From: JBKEBX01 sp047974615
GTDB taxonomy: Bacteria; Bacillota; Clostridia; Lachnospirales; CAMZNU01
Direction of reading: 5' to 3'
DNA length: 64,000 nt
Assembly: GCA_047974615.1 (NCBI GenBank)
Contig: JBKECM010000082.1
Location: 50,275-114,274 of the forward strand
Shown here: one piece after another, positions 51,650 through 60,131 of the stretch
Layout: every line of letters begins with the position of its first letter
Position numbering within the stretch: position 1 is the first letter of the stretch
Notes under the pieces: model-generated
Told to the model about the DNA's origin: nothing
What the model saw: only the letters and a program-made list of their open reading frames with translations
Databases searched by the model: none
Position numbers and translations under genes: made by a program

Positions 51650-51680
51650 GGGACTTCTTAAGTTTTTTCTTGAGAGTCCC
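51650..51680 (+). terminator. Hairpin between the SpoIID-like gene and queA
   Basis: GGGACTTCTTAAG pairs imperfectly with CTTGAGAGTCCC around TTTTTT. Only three T follow, and the queA ribosome binding site begins at once, so termination is probably partial. Confidence 0.5.
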
Positions 51681-51692
51681 TTTAGGAGCTTT

Positions 51693-52715
51693 ATGAAAAA
51701 AGAAGATTTTTATTTTGATTTGCCGGAAAGCTTAATAGCACAAACACCTCTTTTAGATAGAAGTAGCTCGAAAATGCTAGCTTTAAGTAAAGAAACCGGT
51801 GTTATATCACACAAGCATTTTTATGATATTGTCGATTTGTTAAAGGAAGGTGATTGTCTTGTAATAAATGATACAAAGGTAATACCTGCAAGATTAATTG
51901 GGCAAAAAACAACGGGCGCGAAGGTTGAAGTACTTTTGCTTAAAAGGTTAGATGATAAGACATATGAAACTATTGTTTTTCCCGGTAAAAAGGCACGTAT
52001 AGGTGATGAAATTGTTTTTGGCAACGGCTTACTTAAGTGTAAGATAAAGGATATAGTAACTGAGGGAAATCGAATAGTTGAATTTGATTTTGAAGGTATA
52101 TTTGAAGAAATACTTGACAAACTGGGAGAAATGCCACTCCCTCCATATATAACAGAAAAGCTTGAAGAAAAAGATAGATATCAAACAGTATATGCAAAAC
52201 ATAAGGGTTCAGCAGCAGCACCTACTGCTGGTTTACACTTTACGCCTGAAATTTTAAGAAAAATTAAAGACAAAGGTGTTAATATTGCAAATATCACTTT
52301 GCACGTTGGACTTGGAACATTTAGACCTGTTAAAGTTGATAATATTTTAGAACATATTATGCATTCAGAAATTTATAATGTTTCAAAAGAAGCTTGTGAT
52401 ATAATAAATGAGTGCAAGAAAAAAGGTAACAGAGTTATATCAGTTGGCACAACGTCTACAAGAACTCTTGAAAGTGTAGCCGATGAAAATGGATTTTTAA
52501 CGCCTTCATCAGGTAACACAGATATTTTTATTTATCCACCTTATAAATTCAAAGTTGTAGATGCTTTAATAACTAATTTTCATCTGCCTGAAAGTACACT
52601 TATAATGCTTGTTTCTGCCTTAGCAGGTAAAGAAAATGTTCTAAATGCTTATAAAGTAGCTGTTGAGGAGGAATATAGATTTTTTAGTTTTGGTGATGCT
52701 ATGTTTATAAGTTAA
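51693..52715 (+). CDS. queA: S-adenosylmethionine:tRNA ribosyltransferase-isomerase
   Basis: Transfers and rearranges the ribosyl group of SAM onto 7-aminomethyl-deazaguanine at the wobble base, giving epoxyqueuosine. 340 aa, full length. Family blocks: FDLPESLIAQTPLLDRSSSKML at the N terminus (start of a longer run), KGSAAAPTAGLHFTPE, HVGLGTFRPV, and TNFHLPESTLIMLVSA. ATG 51693 after TAGGAG. It opens a compact run queA-rarA-truA-maf-tdk. The tgt gene, usually its neighbour, is not in the window. Confidence 0.97.
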   Translation: MKKEDFYFDLPESLIAQTPLLDRSSSKMLALSKETGVISHKHFYDIVDLLKEGDCLVINDTKVIPARLIGQKTTGAKVEVLLLKRLDDKTYETIVFPGKKARIGDEIVFGNGLLKCKIKDIVTEGNRIVEFDFEGIFEEILDKLGEMPLPPYITEKLEEKDRYQTVYAKHKGSAAAPTAGLHFTPEILRKIKDKGVNIANITLHVGLGTFRPVKVDNILEHIMHSEIYNVSKEACDIINECKKKGNRVISVGTTSTRTLESVADENGFLTPSSGNTDIFIYPPYKFKVVDALITNFHLPESTLIMLVSALAGKENVLNAYKVAVEEEYRFFSFGDAMFIS

Positions 52716-52728
52716 ATGAGGTGCTATT

Positions 52729-54042
52729 TTGGAAAATAATATTTCAATATTTGATATAAATAAAAATGAACAAGAAAGAAACAATGCACAATTAGCTACG
52801 AAAATGCGTCCTGACACCCTTGAAACTTTTTATGGACAAAAACATATTGTAGGTAAAGGTAAGCTTTTGTATAGAATGTTAGAAAGTAATAGACTTACCT
52901 CGATAATTCTTTATGGACCTTCTGGTACTGGAAAAACAACTTTAGCTAATATTATTTCTAAAACTTTAAATAATACGAAATTTATTAGTATTAATGCTAC
53001 CATTTCAAATACAAAAGAAGTAAAAGATATTATTGACTTAGCAGAAAAAGATTTAAGCTTTTCTAATAAAAGAACTGTTTTATTTATTGATGAAATACAT
53101 AGATTTAGCAAATCACAACAAGATTTATTGTTGCCTCATGTTGAAAGTGGCTTAATTATTCTTATTGGTGCTACTACTGAAAATCCATATTTTGAAGTCA
53201 ACGGCGCTTTATTATCAAGAAGTACAATTTTCTCTCTTGAACCACTTATAGAAAGTGATATAATTGAAGTTTTAAAAAGAGCTATTATTGATAAAGAAAA
53301 GGGTTTAGGGGTTTATAATATTTATATTGACGAAGAAGTACTTGAGTTTTTTGCAAGTATGTCAAATGGTGATGCTAGAGTGGCACTTAATGCTTTGGAA
53401 ATTGCTGTTTTAACAACTAATGAAATTGAAGGTGTGAAAAACATCAATATTGAAATAGCTGAAAACTGTATTCAAAAAAAAGTAATAAGATATGATAAAA
53501 AAGGTGATATGCATTATAATATTATATCTGCTTTTATTAAATCAATAAGAGGGTCTGACCCTAATGCAGCTTTGTTTTATTTAAGTAAGATGCTTTTAGC
53601 TGGTGAAGATATAATGTTTATTGCACGAAGAATGGTGATTTCTGCCTCGGAGGATATAGGCAATGCCGACCCTTATGCTATTACTATGGCTGTAAATTGT
53701 GCAAATGCTGTTAAGTTTGTCGGTATGCCTGAGGCACGTATAATACTTGCACAATGTGTTACATATTTAGCAACGGCTAAAAAAACAAATGAAAGTTATG
53801 TAGGTATTAAATTAGCTTTAGAAGATGCTGAAAATATTACAATCAAAGATATACCAAATCATTTAAAAGATAATAGCTATAAGGGAGCAAAGAAATTTGG
53901 GTTTGGTAGTGGATATATTTATCCACATAATTATCCTTATAGTGAAGTTGAGCAACAATATTTACCTGATGAGGTAAAAGATAAAAAATATTACGATAAA
54001 GAGAAAGTAGCATATTTGCGTAGAGGTAGAGAAGATGTATAA
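52729..54042 (+). CDS. rarA: Replication-associated recombination protein RarA (MgsA)
   Basis: AAA+ clamp-loader-like ATPase that acts at stalled replication forks, 437 aa. Walker A GPSGTGKTT, Walker B LFIDEIHRFSKSQQ, sensor-1 GATTENPYFEVN, then the C-terminal MgsA tetramerisation domain with SEDIGNADPYAITMAVNC. Start TTG 52729 after TGAGGTG, 13 nt behind queA. It overlaps truA by 8 nt, so the two are translationally coupled. Confidence 0.95.
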   Translation: MENNISIFDINKNEQERNNAQLATKMRPDTLETFYGQKHIVGKGKLLYRMLESNRLTSIILYGPSGTGKTTLANIISKTLNNTKFISINATISNTKEVKDIIDLAEKDLSFSNKRTVLFIDEIHRFSKSQQDLLLPHVESGLIILIGATTENPYFEVNGALLSRSTIFSLEPLIESDIIEVLKRAIIDKEKGLGVYNIYIDEEVLEFFASMSNGDARVALNALEIAVLTTNEIEGVKNINIEIAENCIQKKVIRYDKKGDMHYNIISAFIKSIRGSDPNAALFYLSKMLLAGEDIMFIARRMVISASEDIGNADPYAITMAVNCANAVKFVGMPEARIILAQCVTYLATAKKTNESYVGIKLALEDAENITIKDIPNHLKDNSYKGAKKFGFGSGYIYPHNYPYSEVEQQYLPDEVKDKKYYDKEKVAYLRRGREDV

Positions 54043-54772
54043 TTACAAAATGATAATTTCTTATGATGGTGGTAACCATAATGGCTGGCAAGCACAAGGT
54101 AATACAAAAAATACAATTCAAAATGTACTTGAAAATAGTATTGAAGTTGTTTTAGGTGAAAAAGTAGAAACTTTTGCTTCTGGTAGAACAGACAAAGGTG
54201 TTCATGCTATAGGACAAGTTGTGAATTTTAAAATAGGCAAAAAATTTGTTATAAAAGATTTTTTAACTAACATAAATAAAGAATTACCTACTAGTATTGC
54301 TGTTCTTGAAGTAAGTGAGGCCGAAGAAAGATTTCATAGCAGACTAAACGTTAAACAAAAAACTTATGTTTATAAAGTTTTAAATAATAAAATTCACGAC
54401 CCATTAAGACGTAATCTTTGTCTTTTTGTTGATGAGCCTTTAGATATTGAACTTATGAAAAGAGCTATGACTTTATTTGTAGGTAAACACGATTTCATAG
54501 GTTTTTCTTCTATGAAAAAAACAAAAAAATCTACAGAAAGAACTATGTTTGAAGCTTCTATAGAAGAAATTAATGATGAAATTCATTTTACATTTACAAG
54601 TGATGGGTTTTTATATAATCAAATAAGAATTATGATGGGTTGTGTTCTTGCTATAGGTCAAAAGAAAATGCAACTTAATAATATTGAAACAGTTTTATTG
54701 GCAAAAGATAGACAACTTGCAGGTATAACTGTTGCACCTATGGGTTTATACTTAAAAGAAGTTCAATATTAA
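54035..54772 (+). CDS. truA: tRNA pseudouridine(38-40) synthase
   Basis: 245 aa. Catalytic Asp in SGRTDKGVHAIGQV, active-site RFHSRLNVKQKTYVYKV, and C-terminal FLYNQIRIMMGCVLAIG. Modifies the anticodon stem-loop of several tRNAs. ATG 54035 lies inside the end of rarA. The Firmicutes location near ribosomal genes (rplQ-ecf-truA) is not kept; here it is a second-type truA location or a relocated copy. The stop is 15 nt before maf. Confidence 0.95.
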   Translation: MYNYKMIISYDGGNHNGWQAQGNTKNTIQNVLENSIEVVLGEKVETFASGRTDKGVHAIGQVVNFKIGKKFVIKDFLTNINKELPTSIAVLEVSEAEERFHSRLNVKQKTYVYKVLNNKIHDPLRRNLCLFVDEPLDIELMKRAMTLFVGKHDFIGFSSMKKTKKSTERTMFEASIEEINDEIHFTFTSDGFLYNQIRIMMGCVLAIGQKKMQLNNIETVLLAKDRQLAGITVAPMGLYLKEVQY

Positions 54773-54789
54773 TATAAGGTGGTGTTTTT

Positions 54790-55419
54790 TTGATACTTGC
54801 TTCAAGCTCAAAACAAAGAATAAAATTAATGGACCTTCTATTTAAAGACTTTAAAAACCTAAGTGTTGAAGTTGACGAAAGTTTCTCTAATGATTTTGAT
54901 TTATATGAAGGCATAAGAGAAGTTGCTTATAAAAAGGCGATAGCTGTAAAAGATTTTTTTGATATTGAAAATGACTTTATTGTGGCAACAGACACTATTG
55001 TTTCTTTTGATAATAAAATTTTATTAAAGCCTAAAAGCTATGATGAAGCTTTTTCTATGATAAAATCCTATGAAGGTAAAGAGCAAGAGGTAATTTCTGG
55101 TTTTGTTTTTTTGAAAATTGAAAATGGCAAAATTGTTTTTGAGAAAAAAGAAACTGTTATTTCAAAAGTGAAATTTCAGGATTTAAGTGATGAAAAGGTC
55201 AAAAAATGGCTAGATTTGGATTTATACAAATTTTGTTCTGGTGGTTTTATGATTGAAAAAGTAGAAGAAGATTTTTTAATTGAGATTTCTGGTTCATACT
55301 CTAATATTATAGGGTTACCACTTGAGATACTAAAAGAAAAATGTGATTATTTTAATATTGAAATTAATGATATTGATGTTAGTAATATAGAAATTTTAAA
55401 AAACAAAATGAAATTATAA
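54790..55419 (+). CDS. maf: Maf-family nucleotide pyrophosphatase
   Basis: 209 aa. Hydrolyses non-canonical or canonical NTPs to NMP. Motifs: N-terminal ILASSSKQRIKLMDLL, catalytic-side VATDTIVSFDNKILLKP, and C-terminal SGSYSNIIGLPLEIL. The usual ASxSPRR signature reads ASSSKQR, with the first Arg-Pro pair altered. Start TTG 54790 after AAGGTGGTG. Placed between truA and tdk, it belongs to a nucleotide/tRNA maintenance run. Confidence 0.9.
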   Translation: MILASSSKQRIKLMDLLFKDFKNLSVEVDESFSNDFDLYEGIREVAYKKAIAVKDFFDIENDFIVATDTIVSFDNKILLKPKSYDEAFSMIKSYEGKEQEVISGFVFLKIENGKIVFEKKETVISKVKFQDLSDEKVKKWLDLDLYKFCSGGFMIEKVEEDFLIEISGSYSNIIGLPLEILKEKCDYFNIEINDIDVSNIEILKNKMKL

Positions 55420-55437
55420 TTTAATTTTGGAGGAGTT

Positions 55438-56034
55438 ATGGCTAAATTGTATTTTAAATTCGGAGCAATGGGTGGGGGAAAAACTTTAGATTGTATTAGA
55501 ACTTTTTACAATTATAAGGAAAGAAATCTTATTGCTAAAGTTTATAAATCGGCACTTGATACTAGAAGTTTGGAGATTTGCTCAAGAACTGGCGATTCTA
55601 TGCCTTGTGAGGTTATTACAGAAACTCATAGTATAGAAGAATTATTTAAAGACATTACTAGTAAAAATACAGATGTAATAATTATAGATGAGGCACACTG
55701 GTTAACTACAAAACAAGTAAATGATTTAAAAGATTTTGCTATTGATTTTGACATACCTATTATTTGTTATGGTCTTTTAACAGACTTTAAAAGCTATTTA
55801 TTTGAAGGAAGTAAACGACTTATAGAACTTGCTGATAGAAAAGAAGAAATAAAAAGTATTTGTTGGTGTGGTAAGCTTGCTACACAAAATGCTCGTGTTA
55901 CAGAAATTGAAGTTGATGGTGTAAAAAAACGTAAAGTTATAAAAGAAGGCGAACAATATTTAGTTGGTGGTAATGAACTTTATATTCCTCTTTGTTATTT
56001 ACATTTTAGAAATAGTGATTTAGGTAATTTATAA
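55438..56034 (+). CDS. tdk: Thymidine kinase, type II
   Basis: 198 aa. Phosphorylates thymidine for salvage, matching the nucleoside import operon at the window start. P-loop FGAMGGGKT, DEAHW in place of DEAQF, the lasso-loop glycines around GLLTDFKSYLFEGSKRLIEL, and zinc cysteines in ICWCGKLATQNAR and near the C terminus (PLCYLHF). ATG 55438 after TGGAGGAG. A strong terminator follows at once. Confidence 0.95.
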   Translation: MAKLYFKFGAMGGGKTLDCIRTFYNYKERNLIAKVYKSALDTRSLEICSRTGDSMPCEVITETHSIEELFKDITSKNTDVIIIDEAHWLTTKQVNDLKDFAIDFDIPIICYGLLTDFKSYLFEGSKRLIELADRKEEIKSICWCGKLATQNARVTEIEVDGVKKRKVIKEGEQYLVGGNELYIPLCYLHFRNSDLGNL

Positions 56035-56040
56035 TTATAT

Positions 56041-56090
56041 AATACAAAAAACAATAAATAAATGCATTTATTTATTGTTTTTTTGTATAT
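56041..56090. terminator. Bidirectional terminator after tdk
   Basis: Almost perfect palindrome centred on ATGCAT: ACAATAAATAAATGCA with its complement, bounded by AAAAAA and TTTTTTT. The 190 bp that follow, up to the next gene, are AT-rich without clear signals. Confidence 0.85.
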
Positions 56091-56285
56091 AATGATAAAA
56101 AATTGTAAAAATTTAGAAATTTAATATATATAACAATACTAGTAATAGTAGTGTTATTATGATATAATGGACTAAGATTGAATGAAATTTTGCTTTAAGA
56201 TTATTATATTTTTTGTATGAAAATTTAGTTTAATATTTTTTAGTTGTTTCATTACAACATAGTAATTTAAGGTTTGTGAGGTAAT

Positions 56286-57230
56286 ATGAACTATAACGTG
56301 TATTCAAATTATTTAAAAGAACGTTTTGGAGAACGTGTATATAAAATACCTATTAATTTGCCTGTTACTTGTCCTAATCGAGATGGTGAAGTGTCAAAAA
56401 ATGGCTGTACATTTTGTGGTGAACTTGGGGCTGGATTAGAATGTCTACCTCAAAGTATGTCGGTAAAAGAGCAACTTAAGGTTAATATCGATTATATCGG
56501 TAAAAAATATAAAGCAAAAAAGTTTATTGCATATTTTCAAAACTTTTCTAATACATACTTGCCCTTTGACAGTTTTAAAAAATATATGGAAGAAGCACTT
56601 GATCCTAGTATTGTTGAACTTGCTATATCTACAAGACCTGATTGTATTAATACGCAAATATGCGAATATTTAAGTAAGTTAAAAGATGAAGAGTCTATTG
56701 ATATTACTATTGAACTTGGCTTGCAAACTGCAAATTATCATACTTTAATAGAAATAAATAGAGGTCATACTTTGGCTGAATATATTTTAGCTGCAAATTT
56801 AATAAAAAGCTATGGGTTGCAACTAACTACACACGTTATTTTAAATTTACCTAATGATAATGTTATTGATGTTATTGAAACTGCTAAAATCATTACAGTT
56901 TGCAAAAGTGATTTTGTAAAATTACACGGATTATTTATTGTTAAAAATACTAAAATGGCTGATGATTATTTAGCTAAAAAATTTGAAGTTATTACGCCGT
57001 ATGAATATAAAGAACGTGTTAAAACTTTTTTAAAGTATATAGCACCTAATATAAGCGTACAAAGGCTTATAGGTCGAAGTAATGAAGAAGAAGCCGTTTT
57101 TTCTAACTGGGGTCGTTCTGCTTGGGTAATTAAAGACGAAATAGAGGCTGAACTTTTAGATGAAAATATTTTTCAAGGGGAATGTTGTGACTATTTAGAA
57201 GGTAAAAGTATTAAAAAATGGTACAATTAA
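56286..57230 (+). CDS. TIGR01212-family radical SAM protein (YhcC-like)
   Basis: 314 aa. Iron-sulfur site in LPVTCPNRDGEVSKNGCTFC (Cys-x9-Cys-x2-Cys), the SAM-binding glycine region after it, and the family's ISTRPDCINTQICEYL and ELGLQTANYHTLIEINRGH blocks. The longer-than-usual first Cys spacing is normal for this family. The substrate is unknown. ATG 56286 after GTGAGGT. It stands alone between the tdk terminator and an AT-rich palindrome (57259-57286). Confidence 0.88.
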   Translation: MNYNVYSNYLKERFGERVYKIPINLPVTCPNRDGEVSKNGCTFCGELGAGLECLPQSMSVKEQLKVNIDYIGKKYKAKKFIAYFQNFSNTYLPFDSFKKYMEEALDPSIVELAISTRPDCINTQICEYLSKLKDEESIDITIELGLQTANYHTLIEINRGHTLAEYILAANLIKSYGLQLTTHVILNLPNDNVIDVIETAKIITVCKSDFVKLHGLFIVKNTKMADDYLAKKFEVITPYEYKERVKTFLKYIAPNISVQRLIGRSNEEEAVFSNWGRSAWVIKDEIEAELLDENIFQGECCDYLEGKSIKKWYN

Positions 57231-57297
57231 ACTTTTAGGAATTTTATTTTCAAAACTACTATATATTATATTATAATAATATATAGGGAGTTATATT

Positions 57298-57978
57298 TTG
57301 AAAAATCTTAGTCATGAAAAAATATACATAAATATCATCGTAGCAGCTTTTATTTTAATTGTAGTTATACTAATTTATTTTGATTTTAGAAAAGATTTTC
57401 ATTTGGATATTTCTGAGTTTAATGAAAAAATTTTTACATCATCAGATATTGAAAAAATTAAACAGTTTGAAAAAAATTATGGCGAACCTTTGTTTGTTTC
57501 ATACTTTGTATATTTTAAAGATGGTAGTTTAGTAAATCCTAAGGAAAGTAATGATGTTTTAAGAAATTATTTGTTGTCTGAAAATATGGCTACTTTAACT
57601 TATTTAAAAGGTATTTTTAAAGATTTTGATGAAAATGATTATGGTGAAAATTATGAAATAACTACTGTATCAGGTAGTACCTTACTAACAGGTGACAAGT
57701 ATACTTTTGATCTTGAAAGTTTTGGGACATTAGAAGTTATTGGTATTTTCGCTGAAGAAGATTATTATCGTGTTGTACTAAAATCATCTTCAAATATTTT
57801 TTATGAATTTAGTAATTTGGCAGAAATTTACGATATAAATATAAATGACATTTTATTTGCAAAAGACCCTATAGGAATTGTTAAGGGGCAGGCACATATG
57901 AATATGTATATATTAAGTAATGGGGAAAAAGAATATATAAACCCTTATAACTTTTTAATTTTGAAAAAAGATTTTTAA
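57298..57978 (+). CDS. Uncharacterised single-pass membrane protein
   Basis: 226 aa, not recognised. One N-terminal transmembrane helix (about residues 9-28, INIIVAAFILIVVILIYF) and a hydrophilic, acidic exterior domain rich in Asp, Glu, Tyr and Phe. The N-terminal orientation, Lys before the helix, suggests the large domain is outside. Start TTG 57298 after TAGGGAG. The next gene, the small alarmone synthetase, follows after 10 nt, so both are probably co-transcribed. An AT palindrome CTATATATTAT...ATAATATATAG lies just upstream (57259-57286) and may be an operator or hairpin. Confidence 0.65.
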   Translation: MKNLSHEKIYINIIVAAFILIVVILIYFDFRKDFHLDISEFNEKIFTSSDIEKIKQFEKNYGEPLFVSYFVYFKDGSLVNPKESNDVLRNYLLSENMATLTYLKGIFKDFDENDYGENYEITTVSGSTLLTGDKYTFDLESFGTLEVIGIFAEEDYYRVVLKSSSNIFYEFSNLAEIYDININDILFAKDPIGIVKGQAHMNMYILSNGEKEYINPYNFLILKKDF

Positions 57979-57988
57979 AGGAGTTTTT

Positions 57989-58786
57989 ATGGAAATAATT
58001 AATTGGCAAGAGAAACTTATACCTTATGAACAGGGAATAAAAGAAATAATATGTAAATTCGAAAACTATGAAATGGCTTTTTTACAAAAAAATATGCCTT
58101 CTCCTATTGAAAGCGTTAAGGGTCGTATAAAAAGTACTAGTTCTATTTTAGAAAAGGCAAGAAGAAAAGACATTCCTATAAATGAAATATGGAACAAAAT
58201 AGAAGATATTGCCGGAGTACGTATAATATGCCGTTTCGTTAAAGATATTGATTTAGTTGTAGAACATATACGTTCTCGTACAGGTTTTGACTTAACTATT
58301 CTTGAGGAAAAAGATTATGTTAAAAACACAAAAAGCTCTGGTTATAGAAGTTATCATCTTATACTTAGATATAAGGTAATGTTGCCTGAAGGTGTTGTTG
58401 AAATACCTATTGAAATACAAATAAGAACTATGGCTATGGATTTTTGGGCAACTATTGAACATTCGTTAAAATATAAATATGCTGGTAATATTCCCGGTCA
58501 TATTCAAGAAAGACTTGTTGCTTCTGCAAACGCAGCTTTTAATATGGATATGGAGATGAGTACAATTCGTCATGAAATATTTGAAGTGCAAGAAATGGTT
58601 AAATATAAAGATATGCTTATAAAAGAAATATTACGTGACATACAAAAACTTGTTTTAAATGAAAATATTGAACTTGCAAATGAATATAATAGCAAGTTTT
58701 TTAAGATAGATTTTGAAAAAGATATTGATGCTTTAAAAGGTTTACGTGAAGATATACGTATTGCCACATATGCTTATCAAATATAG
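57989..58786 (+). CDS. Small alarmone synthetase (RelQ/YjbM-like)
   Basis: 265 aa GTP pyrophosphokinase with a RelA/SpoT synthetase domain only and no HD hydrolase domain. Motifs: VKGRIKSTSSILEKARRK, EDIAGVRIICRFVKD (catalytic Asp), KSSGYRSYHLIL, and EIQIRTMAMDFWATIEHSL. Makes (p)ppGpp or related alarmones when induced; the enzyme is usually tetrameric. The C-terminal helices match RelQ more than RelP. ATG 57989 after AAAGGAG. The phosphoesterase gene follows after 7 nt. Confidence 0.92.
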   Translation: MEIINWQEKLIPYEQGIKEIICKFENYEMAFLQKNMPSPIESVKGRIKSTSSILEKARRKDIPINEIWNKIEDIAGVRIICRFVKDIDLVVEHIRSRTGFDLTILEEKDYVKNTKSSGYRSYHLILRYKVMLPEGVVEIPIEIQIRTMAMDFWATIEHSLKYKYAGNIPGHIQERLVASANAAFNMDMEMSTIRHEIFEVQEMVKYKDMLIKEILRDIQKLVLNENIELANEYNSKFFKIDFEKDIDALKGLREDIRIATYAYQI

Positions 58787-58793
58787 GAGAAAA

Positions 58794-59522
58794 ATGAAGG
58801 ACGATTTATATTTTAAATGTGAAAATCTTTATTTGATAGGTGATTTACACTTAAGTATTGGTATTGAAAATAAAGAAATGGATAAGTTTCCTAGTTTTTT
58901 AAATCATTTTGAAAAAGTTGTAAAAGCTTTAGAGTCTTTAAAAGAAAATGATATTTTAATACTTTGTGGCGATACTTGTTGGGCGAAAAGGTATTATGAT
59001 GCTTTTGAAACTTTAGACTTTTTAGATAAGTTTAAGGGTAAAAAAATTATATTTAGAGGTAACCACGACTACTGGTTTGAAAAGCTTAATACTTTAAATT
59101 CAAAATATGAAGATATTTATTTTATAAAAAATCAAAATGTAATTATCAATAAAAAAGCCTTTATTTTACATAAAGGTTACTATGTTGGTGATATATATAC
59201 TGAAGAGGATATAAAAATTTTAAAAAGAGAAAATTTAAGAATTTTAAGTTCTTTGGATTATTTTATAAAAAATGGTTTTAATAAAAAGGATATTTATTTA
59301 GCTTTACACTATCCACCTATTTTAAAACTTGATTTTCAAAGGGGAAATAGTAATTTAGATATATATGATACTATAGTTAATGTTGGTATTAACACTTGTT
59401 TTTATGGTCATATTCATGGTGAAAATGGCATAATGGAGCAAGTGAATGGTATATATGGAAATACTACGTTTAGATGTGTTAGTTCTGATATTATAAAATT
59501 TGAGCCATATAAATTATTTTAG
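58794..59522 (+). CDS. Calcineurin-like metallophosphoesterase
   Basis: 242 aa. All metal motifs are present: GDLHLS, CGDTCWAK, FRGNHDYW, LHYPPI and YGHIHGE. Resembles the predicted phosphohydrolases of COG1768; substrate unknown. Start ATG 58794, 4 nt after AGGAG (58785-58789). An earlier in-frame ATG (58746) lies within the alarmone synthetase gene. Position behind the alarmone synthetase suggests co-expression. An inverted repeat overlaps its stop codon. Confidence 0.9.
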   Translation: MKDDLYFKCENLYLIGDLHLSIGIENKEMDKFPSFLNHFEKVVKALESLKENDILILCGDTCWAKRYYDAFETLDFLDKFKGKKIIFRGNHDYWFEKLNTLNSKYEDIYFIKNQNVIINKKAFILHKGYYVGDIYTEEDIKILKRENLRILSSLDYFIKNGFNKKDIYLALHYPPILKLDFQRGNSNLDIYDTIVNVGINTCFYGHIHGENGIMEQVNGIYGNTTFRCVSSDIIKFEPYKLF

Positions 59523-59540
59523 TAATAATTTATATGGCTC
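59502..59540. terminator. Inverted repeat overlapping the phosphoesterase stop
   Basis: Perfect 17-bp arms GAGCCATATAAATTATT and its complement around TTAGT. No proper T run on either strand, so it is either a weak bidirectional terminator between converging genes or a stabilising hairpin. Confidence 0.55.
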
Positions 59541-59561
59541 ATTATATATAAATTTTAAATA

Positions 59562-59792
59562 TTAGTCTTCATAGTTTTTTGCTGCTTTTTGAACTTTCGC
59601 TTTAAAATCGTCCATATCTATTTCATCTGTATCGATATCAAATTCAAGGTTCTCAATTGTGTTATCTTCTGTGTTTATAGTACACGTAAAGTCACAAGTA
59701 TGATCGTTATCAAATACAACTTCACCTTCTACCTCAATCATATCAAAATCTTCATCGATTGAATAAATTGTCATTTGGCTTACACCTAACAT
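59562..59792 (-). CDS. Small acidic uncharacterised protein
   Basis: 76 aa, strongly acidic (many Asp, Glu), alternating-strand pattern, two Cys in TCDFTCTIN; not recognised. It may be a small beta-barrel or metal-binding protein. Start ATG 59792 after TAGGAGG, which rules out the upstream in-frame ATG (59831). It converges on the phosphoesterase gene. No neighbour on its own strand, so there is no functional hint. The 340 bp upstream to 60131 are AT-rich and hold only a MITE-B copy. Confidence 0.7.
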   Translation of the reverse strand: MLGVSQMTIYSIDEDFDMIEVEGEVVFDNDHTCDFTCTINTEDNTIENLEFDIDTDEIDMDDFKAKVQKAAKNYED

Positions 59793-60021
59793 CTTAATCC
59801 TCCTAAAAAATATTATATTATTATTATACAAATAAATTTAGATTTGTAAATAGTATTTTAAAAAAAATTTCTTTTTTATTAATTTTGTGGTATTATATAA
59901 CTATTGAACTAATATTTTATAAAAAATAACCAAAAAAAGTTATGTAAAAAAAGGTAAATATAAAAATATAATAATGTTAAAAGTAAAAAGGTAGAATAAA
60001 TTTAATATAGTAGTGTGTATG

Positions 60022-60076
60022 GAGGGTGCTGAAAAACTCCTAAATTAATTTTTTTCTATCCTTTATCAGCACCCTC
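60022..60076. repeat. Short MITE-B copy
   Basis: 55 bp: GAGGGTGCTGAAAAACTCC, a short AT core, and CTATCCTTTATCAGCACCCTC. Flanks GTGTGTATG and GTGTGTGTG match at 8 of 9 bases, consistent with a target duplication. It lies 56 bp before the methyltransferase start. Confidence 0.8.
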
Positions 60077-60131
60077 GTGTGTGTGATTAATAGTACTTGA
60101 AAAAGCTTTTAAATTTAGGTTTTGGAGGAAT

